Assembly (NCBI RefSeq): GCF_000243315.1
Contig: NZ_JH597761.1
Span: forward strand, 110,604 to 147,839
Source: Metallosphaera yellowstonensis MK1
GTDB taxonomy: Archaea; Thermoproteota; Thermoprotei_A; Sulfolobales; Sulfolobaceae
Length of the DNA: 37,236 nt
Reading direction: 5' to 3'
A model generated the notes under the pieces. The model ran no database searches. It was not told the DNA's origin and saw nothing but the letters and a program-made list of their open reading frames with translations. Each line of letters opens with the position of its first letter. The first letter of the stretch is position 1. Of this stretch, positions 1 to 8,335 are shown piece after piece. The position numbers were made by a program, and so were the translations under genes.

Positions 1-164
1 TCACCGGTGCTCGAACACGTGGAACGGGAACATGAGCTCGTACCTGGTCACCACGTTCTCGTCATACTTGTGCCAATCCCTCTTGTACTTGCTCTTTCCC
101 ATGGGTAATACTTAACGGAATAATCTATAACTTTTTGTACAATTCTGAAGCAACCCACAAAGCA
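1..164 (-). mobile_element. IS5-like element, terminal part at window edge
   Basis: Only the first ~160 bp of the element lie in the window. The outer end (to 164) carries the terminal repeat TGCTTTGTGG on the minus strand, the same tip as the complete copy at 8737-9775. The transposase would start with ATG at 102 on the minus strand and reads MGKSKYKRDW, nearly identical to that copy. A TGA in frame at the very edge (1-3) replaces a TGG codon of the other copy, so this transposase is probably dead. The nine bases after the tip (165-173) resemble the target duplication of the other copy. Confidence 0.8.
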
Positions 165-251
165 ACATTAATAGAAATCTTTTTATATTCTTTTATTTAA
201 ACTGATTTTGTGGAGAGGTTATTGAGACCTAAGGAGGGCAGGAGCTCACCC

Positions 252-542
252 TCAGCTTTTACTGTCCTCCTCCCTGAACTCCGTAATCTCAGCCTCACTG
301 CCTAGCCTGAAGGAGAACACGTAACTTTTATCTCCGTTCCTGGCCACTCCCTTCCTCCCCCTATAGTTCCCCTCCAACTCCAGGGAGTCTAACCTGTCCC
401 ACCCAGTCCTCCTCAACACCTCTTGGATCACGTTCTTGTAACCCCTAGCACAGTGTTCACAGCAGAAGAACGTCCTCTTTCCCATTACTTCCTCCCAATG
501 GTTGCCCCAAGTGGAACCACAGAGGGCACATCCTTCAGCCAA
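252..542 (-). CDS. TA0938-like small zinc-binding protein
   Basis: A 96-aa protein. Its N-terminal half carries two close cysteine pairs, CALC at residues 5-8 and FCCEHC around residues 26-31, with the sequence GSTWGNHWEE between them. This matches the TA0938-type archaeal zinc domain (related to YHS/TRASH metal-binding folds). Its biochemical role is not established. The charged C-terminal half has no recognised motif. The gene is last in a minus-strand cluster and overlaps the TenA-like gene by 8 bp, so the two are probably co-translated. Family assignment is moderate; the zinc-binding prediction from the cysteines is stronger. Confidence 0.7.
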   Translation of the reverse strand: MAEGCALCGSTWGNHWEEVMGKRTFFCCEHCARGYKNVIQEVLRRTGWDRLDSLELEGNYRGRKGVARNGDKSYVFSFRLGSEAEITEFREEDSKS

Positions 543-1392
543 GAGACCTCGCCCTCTCCAACCTGGCCAGGAGGTAGGAATCGAAGGCCTCCCAGGCCTT
601 GAGCGCTCCGACTTTCAATTCGTGGGGATCAGCGTGTTCACTGGCCAACTCCAATGCATACTCCGAGTGTTTCACGTCCTCATCGTACCCCTCCCTCAAG
701 AACTCCACCACCTCCCTGGGATATCCGGACTTCAAGATGGATGGGTCGAAGTAAGTGTATTTGGCCCCGTAATCCCTCACTCCCCTGTGGGCTATGAGCT
801 CCAGGCTGTGCATGGCCCCGCTCACGGCCTCGGGCGATAACGTCCTGGAGAGTCTATCCAGTTCAGCTAAAGCGTCCCTGGTCCTCTTGAGGGGTGGAGT
901 GTTCACTATGTCCTCCCTCCTCATCCCTAGGGCTACCCCCATCCTGATCAGGAGTTCCAGGTGAGGTGGCCTCCCCTCACAACCCACGTATTCTTCAGTT
1001 ATGTTCTCGGCCTCCATACGTCTTATCTCCTCCACTTTAGTTCTGGAGATGACCGTGGAGAGGGAGATCACCCATTGTCTCAAGAAGTGTTGGTGTTCCA
1101 AAACGTAACCGAGCAATACCTCCCTGGTGGGCCTCTGCATCGCCTCCACGAAGGGGTGGGGAGGATCCCCGAAGAACCTCTCCACGAACCTCCTCATGAT
1201 CCACTCCTTGGGCTCTCCCCTGAAGAACTCCTCAAGCCTGACCCTAACTTCCTCCACTTCCATTCTCTTTTTTGAGATGTTCCTGTTGAGCCACATGACG
1301 TGTATCACGTCACTCCTGTAGGCCTCACGGACCATGTGTGAGGCCGTGGAGTCGTAGTCTCCCACTTCGTTCAAGCAGGCCGGACAGATCAT
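535..1392 (-). CDS. TenA/PqqC (haem-oxygenase-like) fold protein with N-terminal zinc finger
   Basis: A 285-aa protein. Residues 3-6 (CPAC) and following histidines form a short zinc-finger-like start. From about residue 75 the sequence is all-helical and carries HPFVEAMQRPTREVL and EHQHFLRQW, the pattern of the TenA/PqqC/haem-oxygenase-like superfamily. Members include thiaminase II, PQQ synthase C and non-haem di-iron oxygenases, so the substrate cannot be named. The C-terminal part has further His and Glu residues that could complete a metal site. It starts by an ATGA overlap with the upstream 75-aa gene and runs into the TA0938-like gene, so the three form one translation-coupled unit. 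A redox or cofactor-related role together with the nearby Rieske protein is inference. Confidence 0.65.
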   Translation of the reverse strand: MICPACLNEVGDYDSTASHMVREAYRSDVIHVMWLNRNISKKRMEVEEVRVRLEEFFRGEPKEWIMRRFVERFFGDPPHPFVEAMQRPTREVLLGYVLEHQHFLRQWVISLSTVISRTKVEEIRRMEAENITEEYVGCEGRPPHLELLIRMGVALGMRREDIVNTPPLKRTRDALAELDRLSRTLSPEAVSGAMHSLELIAHRGVRDYGAKYTYFDPSILKSGYPREVVEFLREGYDEDVKHSEYALELASEHADPHELKVGALKAWEAFDSYLLARLERARSLG

Positions 1393-1616
1393 AGCGGAAA
1401 CTCCTCCGGCAGTTGAGCCCTCAACCTCCTGTACCTTTCAGTGCTTCCGTACCTCTCCTTGAGAGAGAGGAGGACCCTCTTGGTGAACTCCGGGTCCAGC
1501 CCTCTGGCCTCACTTATCATTCTCACGGTACTCTCGAAGTCCTCCTTACAGGCGTTGTAGCACCTCACACACGCCTCGAGCAAGTAAAAGTAGTCTTCCA
1601 TGATTAGAAGTCGCAT
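1389..1616 (-). CDS. hypothetical 75-aa helical protein
   Basis: The protein is predicted to be mostly helical, with two cysteines in the motif CVRCYNACKED near residues 16-26. I do not recognise the family. Two starts are possible: ATG at 1616, or ATG at 1601, which gives MEDYFYLLEA. Its stop overlaps the start of the TenA-like gene by 4 bp (ATGA), so it is almost certainly expressed with it. The Cx2Cx3C spacing might bind a metal or [FeS] cluster, but that is speculative. Confidence 0.6.
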   Translation of the reverse strand: MRLLIMEDYFYLLEACVRCYNACKEDFESTVRMISEARGLDPEFTKRVLLSLKERYGSTERYRRLRAQLPEEFPL

Positions 1617-1660
1617 TCGGGGAAAAAAAACTCTTTCCTTTTTCTCTTTATTTTCCAGAG

Positions 1661-1990
1661 TTACACGTCAACCTCGATCCAACCGTTGTTGTCCCTGACC
1701 TGGTAGGTCTTGAGCCCCAGCTTCTCCTTGGGAGCGTCCTTGGCGACGTAAGGGGGCTCCAGCATGTTCCCGGTCCTGAGGTCGAAGACCGCATCGTGAC
1801 ATTTACACTTGACGGTCAGGGAGTCCTGGTCCAGGATTCCCAGGATGCACTTGGCGTGGGAGCAGACCGCATCTATGCCGTAAAACTTGTCCCCTACCTT
1901 GGCTATCAGGATCACCTTGTCCTCCACCTTAACTGATGCGTACATCGCCCTCTCCAGGGTCTTGGAACTTATGGTTCTCTTCCAGACCAT
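1661..1990 (-). CDS. Rieske [2Fe-2S] ferredoxin-like protein (sulredoxin type)
   Basis: A small soluble electron-transfer protein. The Rieske signature is visible as CSHAKC followed 14 residues later by CKCH, i.e. the two Cys-His pairs that hold the 2Fe-2S cluster, then AVFDLRTG as expected for the second cluster loop. There is no signal peptide or membrane anchor, so it is cytoplasmic, like Sulfolobus sulredoxin (about 110 aa). An upstream ATG at 2014 would add 8 residues. I prefer ATG 1990 because a TATA box (CTTTTATG, minus strand, 2012-2019) lies about 25 bp before it. The gene stands alone, 44 bp upstream of the 75-aa/TenA/TA0938 cluster, and may share its physiology. Confidence 0.88.
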   Translation of the reverse strand: MVWKRTISSKTLERAMYASVKVEDKVILIAKVGDKFYGIDAVCSHAKCILGILDQDSLTVKCKCHDAVFDLRTGNMLEPPYVAKDAPKEKLGLKTYQVRDNNGWIEVDV

Positions 1991-2011
1991 GAAGCTTCTG
2001 GGGTCTCTGTT

Positions 2012-2019
2012 CATAAAAG
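2012..2019 (-). promoter_or_regulatory. TATA box for the Rieske gene
   Basis: CTTTTATG on the minus strand, about 25 bp upstream of ATG 1990, the usual spacing for leaderless crenarchaeal transcripts. It decides the start choice against ATG 2014. Confidence 0.45.
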
Positions 2020-2299
2020 CGTTAAATTATACGGGAGAGGAACGGGTATGAGGGAAAGCTTATACCCTCAGGGAGTTAAAGGCTAGTCTAAACGAATTCC
2101 CTTCCACAGGTCATTCGACCGAGTCATCAGCGTTCAGGCTAACAACCTCGATCTTGGGACCAGTGATCTGCCTCAACTCTGGGGCCACGTGGGACGGACA
2201 CGACGAACCGGTACAGCCATCACGACCGGTACGGGACGAGATCCTTGAGACCCTCAGAAGGACGTTTAAGCTTCAGTTACGCATAATAAATGAGAGCTG

Positions 2300-2761
2300 A
2301 TGGGTTGGATCAGGTCCTTCAGGTTCGAGGACGGAAAGGTCTCCCTACGCTCCGGGGACATGGGGACTGAGACCTACTCCTTCACTCCCGGTGGAGTTCA
2401 CTTCATCAAGGTGTTCAAGGATTTCGTCTCCATGGGTTACCTCATCCCTGGGAAGGAGGCAGACGACCTCCTCTATGAGGAGTTCACCTACACTCCTCCG
2501 ATCCAGAGGCCCATACTCACCAGGAGGTTTTACGCCAGATCTAAGAAGTTGAGGGAGAGGTTGGCCACGTTGGACTCGGTGAAGGACTTGGACGAGCTCC
2601 TAGCCGAACTGGAGGAGGAGAGTCAGAGGAGAGAGGAATGTATCAAGGAGATGAGGGAGAGACTACCGAGAGGAGCCCCCGTAGACGAGGAGTGTGTGAT
2701 CCAGAAGTGTTTGAGGATGACTGCGTGGAGAGAAGCGTTTCAGGAGTGCCTGAGGGAATGA
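2300..2761 (+). CDS. hypothetical charged protein with C-terminal coiled coil
   Basis: A 153-aa protein I do not recognise. The first ~75 residues look like a compact alpha/beta segment (SFTPGGVHFIKVFKDF). Residues 80-150 are Glu/Arg-rich and helical with coiled-coil character and contain three cysteines. GC content and AGG/GAG codon use match the neighbouring chromosomal genes, which supports it being real. No partner gene is close on the same strand. A MITE begins 8 bp after the stop. Confidence 0.6.
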   Translation: MGWIRSFRFEDGKVSLRSGDMGTETYSFTPGGVHFIKVFKDFVSMGYLIPGKEADDLLYEEFTYTPPIQRPILTRRFYARSKKLRERLATLDSVKDLDELLAELEEESQRREECIKEMRERLPRGAPVDEECVIQKCLRMTAWREAFQECLRE

Positions 2762-2768
2762 TCAAGCT

Positions 2769-2832
2769 CAGCAGTTATGGGATTTTCCCTTGATTACCGC
2801 CCTGCAATCTAGGCGAATTCCAATAACTGCTG
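2769..2832. repeat. 64-bp MITE of the CAGCAGTTAT family
   Basis: The ends are inverted repeats: CAGCAGTTATGGG at the left and ATAACTGCTG at the right. They are flanked by TCAAGCT (2762-2768) and TCAATCT (2833-2839), which is a 7-bp target duplication with one change. The interior resembles the second MITE at 20955-21018 (both contain CCTTGATTAC). The tips match the 1066-bp transposon at 18794-19859, which probably mobilised it. The right target copy supplies the stop codon of the aldose-epimerase reading frame. Confidence 0.75.
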
Positions 2833-3362
2833 TCAATCTGTCAACCGCAACACCGTCACCTTGAACCAGAACCTGACCTCCTCCCCTGGGTTTAAGACCT
2901 TGAGACCGAGCCCGTTGTGATATGCGTCGGGTGCACCAGACATGGGCTCTATCGCAAGGGCACCGGGAACCCCAGTGAAGAGTTGCAGGAAGTCCATGTT
3001 CTCCCTCTCTATCCTGAGGGTGGAGTATGAGGAGGATAGGGTGAGCTCTCCTGGGAGGAAGAAACAGTCGTCGTACTCTCCGTTAAGTATGACGAAGTCC
3101 TCAGTCTCCCCCGTGGGGATCTTCTCCCTCGTGATACATCTCTTCCCTACGTTCGGGCTCAGGGACCAGTTCCCCCTGACAAGAAAGTAGGGATGGGTCC
3201 CGACCACCAGGGGAGCCCTCCTCTCTCCCTCGTTCCTCACTGAGGCCCTCCACGTCAGGGATTGCGGATCCAGGGAGTATTCTACCCTAATGAGGAGGGG
3301 GACAGGGTAACCCTCGTGCTCCAGGAGCAGGGATAACTCGGCTCTCTCGGGATCGACTCTCC

Positions 3363-3625
3363 GTTTGTCCCTACACTCTCATTTCAATCATTTTATGTTC
3401 ATTCATGATCGAGTGTAGGGACTTAGCCCTCAACCACCTACTTACGGTAGGTGGGTCATGGGACTCCTTTGAGCCCAACGGCACGGGGCTCACATCTCTG
3501 CAATCACTCCCACCCTTTTGGACATAGTCCACATCGGTGTGAGAGATCATTATTTATCAACAAAAATTTGTTATAAACAGATATAAAAAGATTTCTATTA
3601 ACGTGAGAAAGGATTCAGCCCACAG
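3363..3625 (-). mobile_element. 263-bp hairpin-rich non-autonomous element, copy A
   Basis: On the minus strand this runs from CTGTGGGCTGAATCC to GGGACAAACG. It is almost identical to a second copy that interrupts the MFS gene (8707-10017 after removal of an IS). It has no terminal inverted repeats and no target duplication. It contains an 8-bp hairpin (CCACCTAC with a CGYAA-type loop) and an 11-bp stem (GTCCCTACACT pairing with AGTGTAGGGAC) near its right end. It encodes no protein. Subterminal hairpins without TIR or TSD suggest a derivative of an IS200/IS605-type element, but no transposase is present to prove it. Confidence 0.7.
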
Positions 3626-3694
3626 TCCACTCCTTTTCCATGACCAGTCCGTGTATGGCGTTTCCCTCCTTGTTCCTGGGTAACTCGTAGGTGT

Positions 3695-3886
3695 TTACCC
3701 GTGGCGTAACTTTTCCTTTTTAATTACTTCTAATTCCACCACGGGCACCCCTCTTAAGGGATCATACACGGTCACCCTTAACTCATTGGGGCTAGTCGAG
3801 GGAAACACCACTACCCTCCCATCCACACTTTTATCACTCCCCAAACCTCGTGAGCAGTGCCCGTCATCAGTTAGGGGGATCATCAA
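3695..3886 (-). CDS. small ORF inside the insert that splits the epimerase gene
   Basis: A 63-aa reading frame starting MMIPLTDDGHCSRG. It lies entirely in a ~265-bp sequence foreign to the mutarotase. A TATA-like TTTATATA lies upstream (about 3907-3914) at a distance suited to a leaderless start. The translation (VVVFPSTSPNELRVTVYDPLRGVPVVELEV) looks protein-like, with alternating hydrophobic strands, but I recognise no family. It could be cargo of a small mobile element or the remains of another gene. Confidence 0.35.
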   Translation of the reverse strand: MMIPLTDDGHCSRGLGSDKSVDGRVVVFPSTSPNELRVTVYDPLRGVPVVELEVIKKEKLRHG

Positions 3887-4181
3887 TAAAAACTACTTCG
3901 GTGATACTATATAAACATTACTTGTCAAAACGATATTTAGAAGTGATTAAAAATAACGAGTAGTTACGTAGAAGCGTTACAGTCTTTCCGTCCCATTGGT
4001 AAGCCCCTCCCCTCACCCTGTTGGCGAAAGGGATAAGTAAGGCCATGCCTCCCCTAGTCTGTCTCTCGGCTCCTGGGAGGACGATGTCCTTGCCCTTAAA
4101 CCTGAAGTGGGTCAGGTACGCGCCTCTCTCCTGGATCTCAGCTTCGGTTGAGGTAGTGGTCACTCTTATCAACTGGATCAC

Positions 4182-4660
4182 CTGTTGATAGATACATTTA
4201 GGATTGAAGGGCTAGGCACTTATAAATATGAAGTTGGTAGAGGACCTCACATCCCTGAGACTTGGGAGGGATGGTCCCCCTCTGTCAAGGGTTAAGCTTT
4301 GAATCGCTTCATGCACCTCAATTTACACCACTACGATGAGGCCCAGATTAACTCGGGACCGTGTCTTGAACCTCAAGGAAACTTGGTGATCTCAACGCCC
4401 AGTCGAACCTCCCCATAAAGTCGATTAGGATTCCATATCCTCGATAATCTCCCGGTCGATTCCCGGCGAATATCGAGTGAAGGGTTAAACCTCAACTGAA
4501 CAGTTTCGCCCCGGCCTCTCCGCTTCATAAACCTTGACTTCCGCTGAGCTACTCATTAATCTAAGGGTCTCATCCCTGATTAGGAACAGGGGTACCCACT
4601 ACCACGGAGAATGAATATGTAAATAAAGTTTTTCAAAACATTGAGAACTATTCAGCAAAT
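4182..4660. other. intergenic region, no convincing gene
   Basis: About 480 bp between the broken epimerase start and the end of the ATPase gene. A TATA-like CTTATAAAT at about 4218-4226 precedes a 24-codon ORF (MKLVEDLTSL), but the start is only a few bases after the box. I see no tRNA, terminal inverted repeats or IS remnant. It may hold remains of a decayed gene. Confidence 0.4.
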
Positions 4661-5986
4661 TTAAGCTATCGCCTGTTCCCTTCCCTCCGACTTCCTCAAT
4701 TCCAGCATCGACCTCATCCTCTCCCTCAACAGGTCCAAGTCCCCCTGAAGTATCCTGGTGACCTCCATGGTACTGAGCAACAGCTTCGTCACACGTGGGG
4801 AGTCAAGGCTTGGGGAGTTGGTCACAAGTAACCTCCCTCCCACAGGGTACTCCCTCTTCTCGTGTTCCACCTTCTCGACCTTAGAGAGGACCTCCAGGTC
4901 CTGATCCTCCCTGGAACCATCGTTCTTGAGCTTCACCAATCCCACGTGTGCCACATCGTCCCTCAGAAAGAACAGTCCCACCACGGCGTACTTCCCGTCG
5001 ACCTCAACTCTCTTACCCCTGGGGTGTACATAACTTATCCCCAGGTCGTGGGACATGGCGTTGAGCTCGTCCCTCACCAACTTCTCCAATTTCCTGGAGT
5101 CCTCCTCTGGGTCCTTCAGCGTGTGAGATTTGAGGAACTCCTCCTTCACGCAACTCAAGTCCCCATTGCAGTTTGCCTCTGCCCTCTCCACCTCGCTCCT
5201 TATGAACTGCAGGATCGAGCTCACGGTGTTCAGTTCCCTCCCGTTCCAGAGCTCCAGAACCACGGGGAAAAGCTCCTCCCTGAGGGGGGAACAGTAGGTC
5301 TCCACTATCTCCCTTATGTCCTCCTCCGTGAGGGCACTGTCCAACGTTATCCTGCTCTCGTCCAACCTCCTCCTGATGGCCAGGTCCGTGACCCTGCTGT
5401 AGACCTCCGTGGGGATCGCCATGACGACCGGGACTCCCACGCCTGAGTTGATCAACCTGTGAATCTGGGGTACGTGGTTCTCCCTCACCTCGTCGACCAG
5501 GAGGGAGATCCCCAGCTCCTCCCTCGCGTCACTTAGGAACTTTAACATCCCGTCGAAGTCCTTGGAGTAGTTCATGCAGAATAGCCTGGCCCTAACGTCC
5601 TGGAACTTATGGCAGTTCCTCTCCATGTGTTCCCTGAAACTGACGCCCATCAACCTCTTGAGGAAACCGTACCCATACCTTCCCCTCTCCAGCCTCGGGA
5701 AAACTATTGACCTCACCTTTTCCGGCTCCACCTTGGCCCAGAACTCCTCCTCTAAACCGTTCTTTCCCGCGAGGTCCAGGAAGATCGCTGAGTCTCCCAA
5801 CTCCAGGGCCAGTCTCCTCAGGATGGTGGTCTTTCCCATCCCGGGTTGACCTATGATGGCGCTCACCTCCCTCCTGGAGAGGGACTCCCTCGCCTTCTCC
5901 AGATACTTCCTGTAGGTCGGGCCGGCCAGCTTTACCTCCCTGGAGGACCAGGTGGTCACGGCCACCTTAGGGATCTCACAGATCAA
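4661..5986 (-). CDS. P-loop (AAA-type) ATPase
   Basis: A 441-aa protein. Walker A is GQPGMGKTT at about residues 43-51 and Walker B is SLLVDEVRE at about residues 160-168, followed by a PTEVYSRV segment resembling sensor 1 of AAA+/STAND-like archaeal ATPases. The C-terminal third (from about 310) contains YAVVGLFFLRDDVAHVGLVK, possibly a nuclease-like or sensing beta domain, then a helical tail. The start overlaps the stop of the upstream winged-helix gene (ATGA), so the two proteins are likely made in equal amounts and may interact: DNA-binding protein plus ATPase motor. Substrate and pathway are unknown. Confidence 0.75.
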   Translation of the reverse strand: MICEIPKVAVTTWSSREVKLAGPTYRKYLEKARESLSRREVSAIIGQPGMGKTTILRRLALELGDSAIFLDLAGKNGLEEEFWAKVEPEKVRSIVFPRLERGRYGYGFLKRLMGVSFREHMERNCHKFQDVRARLFCMNYSKDFDGMLKFLSDAREELGISLLVDEVRENHVPQIHRLINSGVGVPVVMAIPTEVYSRVTDLAIRRRLDESRITLDSALTEEDIREIVETYCSPLREELFPVVLELWNGRELNTVSSILQFIRSEVERAEANCNGDLSCVKEEFLKSHTLKDPEEDSRKLEKLVRDELNAMSHDLGISYVHPRGKRVEVDGKYAVVGLFFLRDDVAHVGLVKLKNDGSREDQDLEVLSKVEKVEHEKREYPVGGRLLVTNSPSLDSPRVTKLLLSTMEVTRILQGDLDLLRERMRSMLELRKSEGREQAIA

Positions 5987-6486
5987 GACTTACCCCTCCT
6001 CTTCACTATACCGTACATGGAGCCCTTCCTCACCAGTCCTTCCTCCCCCCCTGCAATGAGGTCGTACTTCCCCTCCAGATGTTCCTCCAGTTTGGAGTAG
6101 AACTCTTCCCTGCTGAGCCCCATCTCCACCCTTATGTCAGAGAGCCTCGCGTAACCCAAACTGTCCTTGACCTTGGAGTAGACCTCATCGAACTTCTTGG
6201 GTTCAAAGCTCCTCCCCCTGACCACCTCCCAGACCTTCCTCATCTCCTCCCTGACCTCCAAAAGTTCCTTGTAGAGGCCCTCCACGGTGATCTTGGGCTG
6301 GGGCACGTAACCGGAGGTCCTTCCGTTCCTCTCGACCCTGATGAGACCTCTCTCCTCCAGCTCCCTTAGCACAGTCCTGATCTCGTCTCCCTCAACCTTG
6401 AGTTCCCTCCTCAGAGTTCCAAGAGTTACAGGTTTGCCCCTGTAGGCCCTGTTTAGGGCCTCCATCACTTCGCCCTCAGAGACCAT
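5983..6486 (-). CDS. winged-helix DNA-binding protein
   Basis: A 167-aa protein. Residues 5-55 form a helix-turn-helix/winged-helix (PVTLGTLRRELKVEGDEIRTVLRELEERGLIRVERNG), where the last strand pair is the wing. A second similar module lies at about 95-160 (LSDIRVEMGLSREEFYSKLEEHLEGKYDLI), so the protein may carry two winged helices joined by a coiled coil. It is the first gene of the two-gene unit with the ATPase. It could regulate that operon or recruit the ATPase to DNA. The family is not recognised more precisely. Confidence 0.7.
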   Translation of the reverse strand: MVSEGEVMEALNRAYRGKPVTLGTLRRELKVEGDEIRTVLRELEERGLIRVERNGRTSGYVPQPKITVEGLYKELLEVREEMRKVWEVVRGRSFEPKKFDEVYSKVKDSLGYARLSDIRVEMGLSREEFYSKLEEHLEGKYDLIAGGEEGLVRKGSMYGIVKRRGKS

Positions 6487-6558
6487 GTAACTTTGTTATA
6501 CTGTAACACTTAAAGGGGTCACTGCACGTAATACCAGGGACGACAAGGGGACCGAAAC

Positions 6559-6566
6559 GGTTATTT
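6559..6566 (+). promoter_or_regulatory. TATA box and purine-rich leader of proC
   Basis: GGTTATTT lies about 27 bp before ATG 6590. A GGAGGAG tract 4-10 bp before the ATG could act as a Shine-Dalgarno if the transcript starts earlier. Confidence 0.35.
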
Positions 6567-6589
6567 CCCCAAAGAGGGAGGAGGAGCCC

Positions 6590-7402
6590 ATGAGGATAGC
6601 GGTGCTAGGGAGTGGAACCATCGGGACCGCCCTGGTGAGGGCAGCCCTGTCCTCAGGTCACAGGGTGATTGGGACGGGTAGGAGCGAGAGAACCCTGGAG
6701 AGGGTCAAGTCCCTGGGGGCAGAGGCCACGAGGAACAACGAGGAGGCCATAGCGAGCTCGGAGCTGGTAGTTGTGAGCGTCAAGCCACAACACTTCCCCG
6801 AGATGGTGAGCTCAGTGAGCAGCGACCTCTGGATCGGGAGGACAGTGGTCTCGGTCATGGCCGGGGTGAGGCTGGAGACCCTCAGGAGGATCATGAGGGG
6901 GGCGGAGGTGTTCAGGGCAATGCCCAACGTCAACTCCACCGTGGGGAAGTCTGCCACCGCCCTCACCGGTGAGGGGGAGAGGAGGGGGGAGGTCGACTCC
7001 CTCTTCAGGACCGTGGGAGTGACCTATTGGGTACAGGAGGAACTCATGGACGTCTGGACTGCCCTGGTAGGCAGCGGGCCGGCCTTTGTATCCGAGCTAG
7101 TGGACGGACTGGTGTTAGGGGCTGTCGCCTCCGGGATGTCCAGGGAGCTCGCCTATTCTGCTGTGTTGGACATGTTGGAGGGGACGATAGCTAACCTGAG
7201 GGCCCACAGGGGGCATCCGTTGGAGCTCAGGGACAACGTGACCACTCCAGCAGGGACAACCATAGCGGGGCTAAAGGTCATGGAGAGGAGGTTGGTCAAG
7301 TCCGCCATGATGGAGACAATCGAGGCGGCCAGCAGGAGGGCCGCCAGGTTAGGTAAGGTCATAGATGAGAAGATCTCCAGGGAGATCTCGGAGAGGAAGT
7401 GA
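6590..7402 (+). CDS. proC: pyrroline-5-carboxylate reductase
   Basis: Catalyses the NAD(P)H-dependent last step of proline synthesis. The 270-aa length matches the family. The Rossmann start VLGSGTIGTAL is at residues 4-14. VVSVKPQHF at about 61-69, MPNVNSTVG at about 111-119 and the C-terminal TTPAGTTIAGL at about 221-231 are the hallmark ProC motifs. Nothing is missing, so it should be active. It is preceded by its own promoter and is not tightly linked to the following CAP-like gene (133 bp gap). Confidence 0.93.
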   Translation: MRIAVLGSGTIGTALVRAALSSGHRVIGTGRSERTLERVKSLGAEATRNNEEAIASSELVVVSVKPQHFPEMVSSVSSDLWIGRTVVSVMAGVRLETLRRIMRGAEVFRAMPNVNSTVGKSATALTGEGERRGEVDSLFRTVGVTYWVQEELMDVWTALVGSGPAFVSELVDGLVLGAVASGMSRELAYSAVLDMLEGTIANLRAHRGHPLELRDNVTTPAGTTIAGLKVMERRLVKSAMMETIEAASRRAARLGKVIDEKISREISERK

Positions 7403-7534
7403 AGTGTCGTCTAGCTCACTTCCACGAGAGCCGGGTGAAACCCAAAAACGCGATGGGTCTCTCCCCCTCCCGTCACTTCGCAGTCTCGAGGAGACGGGAC
7501 CTTGAACCGGGCCTAGAGAAGGCGGTAAGCTGGC

Positions 7535-8335
7535 TTGTCCCTGCCGAAAGCCCTCGTGGATTACCTGAACTCGCTCAGGAAGGAGAACGGGATACCCTCC
7601 GTGAATTACGCCAACTCCGGCACCTCGAACTTGAGGGCCCGATACATGCTCGACCACAACCTGTTCAGCCACTACGATTTGGAAGGGGTTCATCCAGGAT
7701 ACTACTTCACCAAGACCTCCAACTATTACGGAGGGGAGGAGTCCATAGGCATGACCTTCTACGGGAGACCCGTCCTGAGGGACGGAGTACAGGTCATGAG
7801 AGAGGCTAAGAGGATCCTCTACAGGATGCTGTATGAGGATGAGGAGAGCAACTGGGGACACAGGGACTCCCTCCTGGACCCCTGCTTCAATTACTCCGAT
7901 ATATCCGTGGCCTGGGACTCCAGGAGGATATTCGTGGTGGTCACCATGATCTCAGCCTGGGTTGACTGGGTGTTGACCCCCAGGTTACAGGGCAACGTCT
8001 TCAAGATGAGGGGCAAGGTCAGGGTGATGTCCCCCACCCACGTGTTGGTCCTGAGGGACGAGCCCCATCCCGGAAACGTCTCCAGGAGGTATTATACACT
8101 GGGGGAGGTCGTGGCGGGAGTTTCTCCTCAAGGAATCTACCAGGGCATAGAGACCATCAGGCCGACGAGATGGGAGTTGGGGAGAAATCTGGACGTGGAG
8201 TTCCCCCTGGACCTGGAGAAGGGACTGACCACGGTGTTGGTGTTGGGGAGAGACCCGAGGGGGATCAGCTGGAGTCCCCTGGGACAGAGGAGGCCCGGGG
8301 AGTGTAAGCTTCTCACGTACACCTTGAGGACCTGA
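7535..8335 (+). CDS. CAP/SCP-domain-like protein, no signal peptide
   Basis: A 266-aa protein. Residues 5-125 resemble a CAP (SCP/PR-1) fold: LNSLRKENGIPSV, RARYMLDHNLFSHYD, a conserved GEESIG-type glycine-glutamate segment, and WGHRDSLLDP with NYSDISVAW. The two histidines and glutamates of the CAP cavity appear present. The C-terminal half is a beta-rich extension I do not recognise. Most archaeal and bacterial CAP proteins are secreted, but no signal peptide is visible. The start is TTG 7535, with a stop codon two codons upstream; GTG 7556 is an alternative. A longer N-terminus lost by frameshift cannot be excluded. Confidence 0.65.
   Translation: MSLPKALVDYLNSLRKENGIPSVNYANSGTSNLRARYMLDHNLFSHYDLEGVHPGYYFTKTSNYYGGEESIGMTFYGRPVLRDGVQVMREAKRILYRMLYEDEESNWGHRDSLLDPCFNYSDISVAWDSRRIFVVVTMISAWVDWVLTPRLQGNVFKMRGKVRVMSPTHVLVLRDEPHPGNVSRRYYTLGEVVAGVSPQGIYQGIETIRPTRWELGRNLDVEFPLDLEKGLTTVLVLGRDPRGISWSPLGQRRPGECKLLTYTLRT

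Larger units (their letters stand above)
2833..4181 (-). pseudogene. aldose 1-epimerase (mutarotase) gene, broken by two insertions
   Basis: Galactose-mutarotase family (interconverts alpha and beta anomers of hexoses). The N-terminal piece (about 4181-3960) has the typical GAYLTHFRFKGKDIVLPG and a later PFANRVRGG. A short middle piece (about 3690-3626) reads TYELPRNKEGNAIHGLV, where HGL marks a catalytic-site histidine. The C-terminal piece (about 3362-2833) has EHEGYPVPLLIRVEYSL, the THPYF histidine motif and EPMSGAPDAYHNG. Between the first two pieces lies a ~265-bp insert with a small ORF, and between the last two the 263-bp hairpin element. The pieces in order make one normal-length mutarotase, so the gene was intact before the insertions. 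A separate function for any fragment is unlikely. Confidence 0.8.

Noticed and set aside
7399-7809. 136-aa plus-strand ORF overlapping the CAP-like gene
   Set aside because: Out-of-frame shadow: Arg/His-rich, no domain pattern, while the 7535 frame shows conserved CAP motifs.
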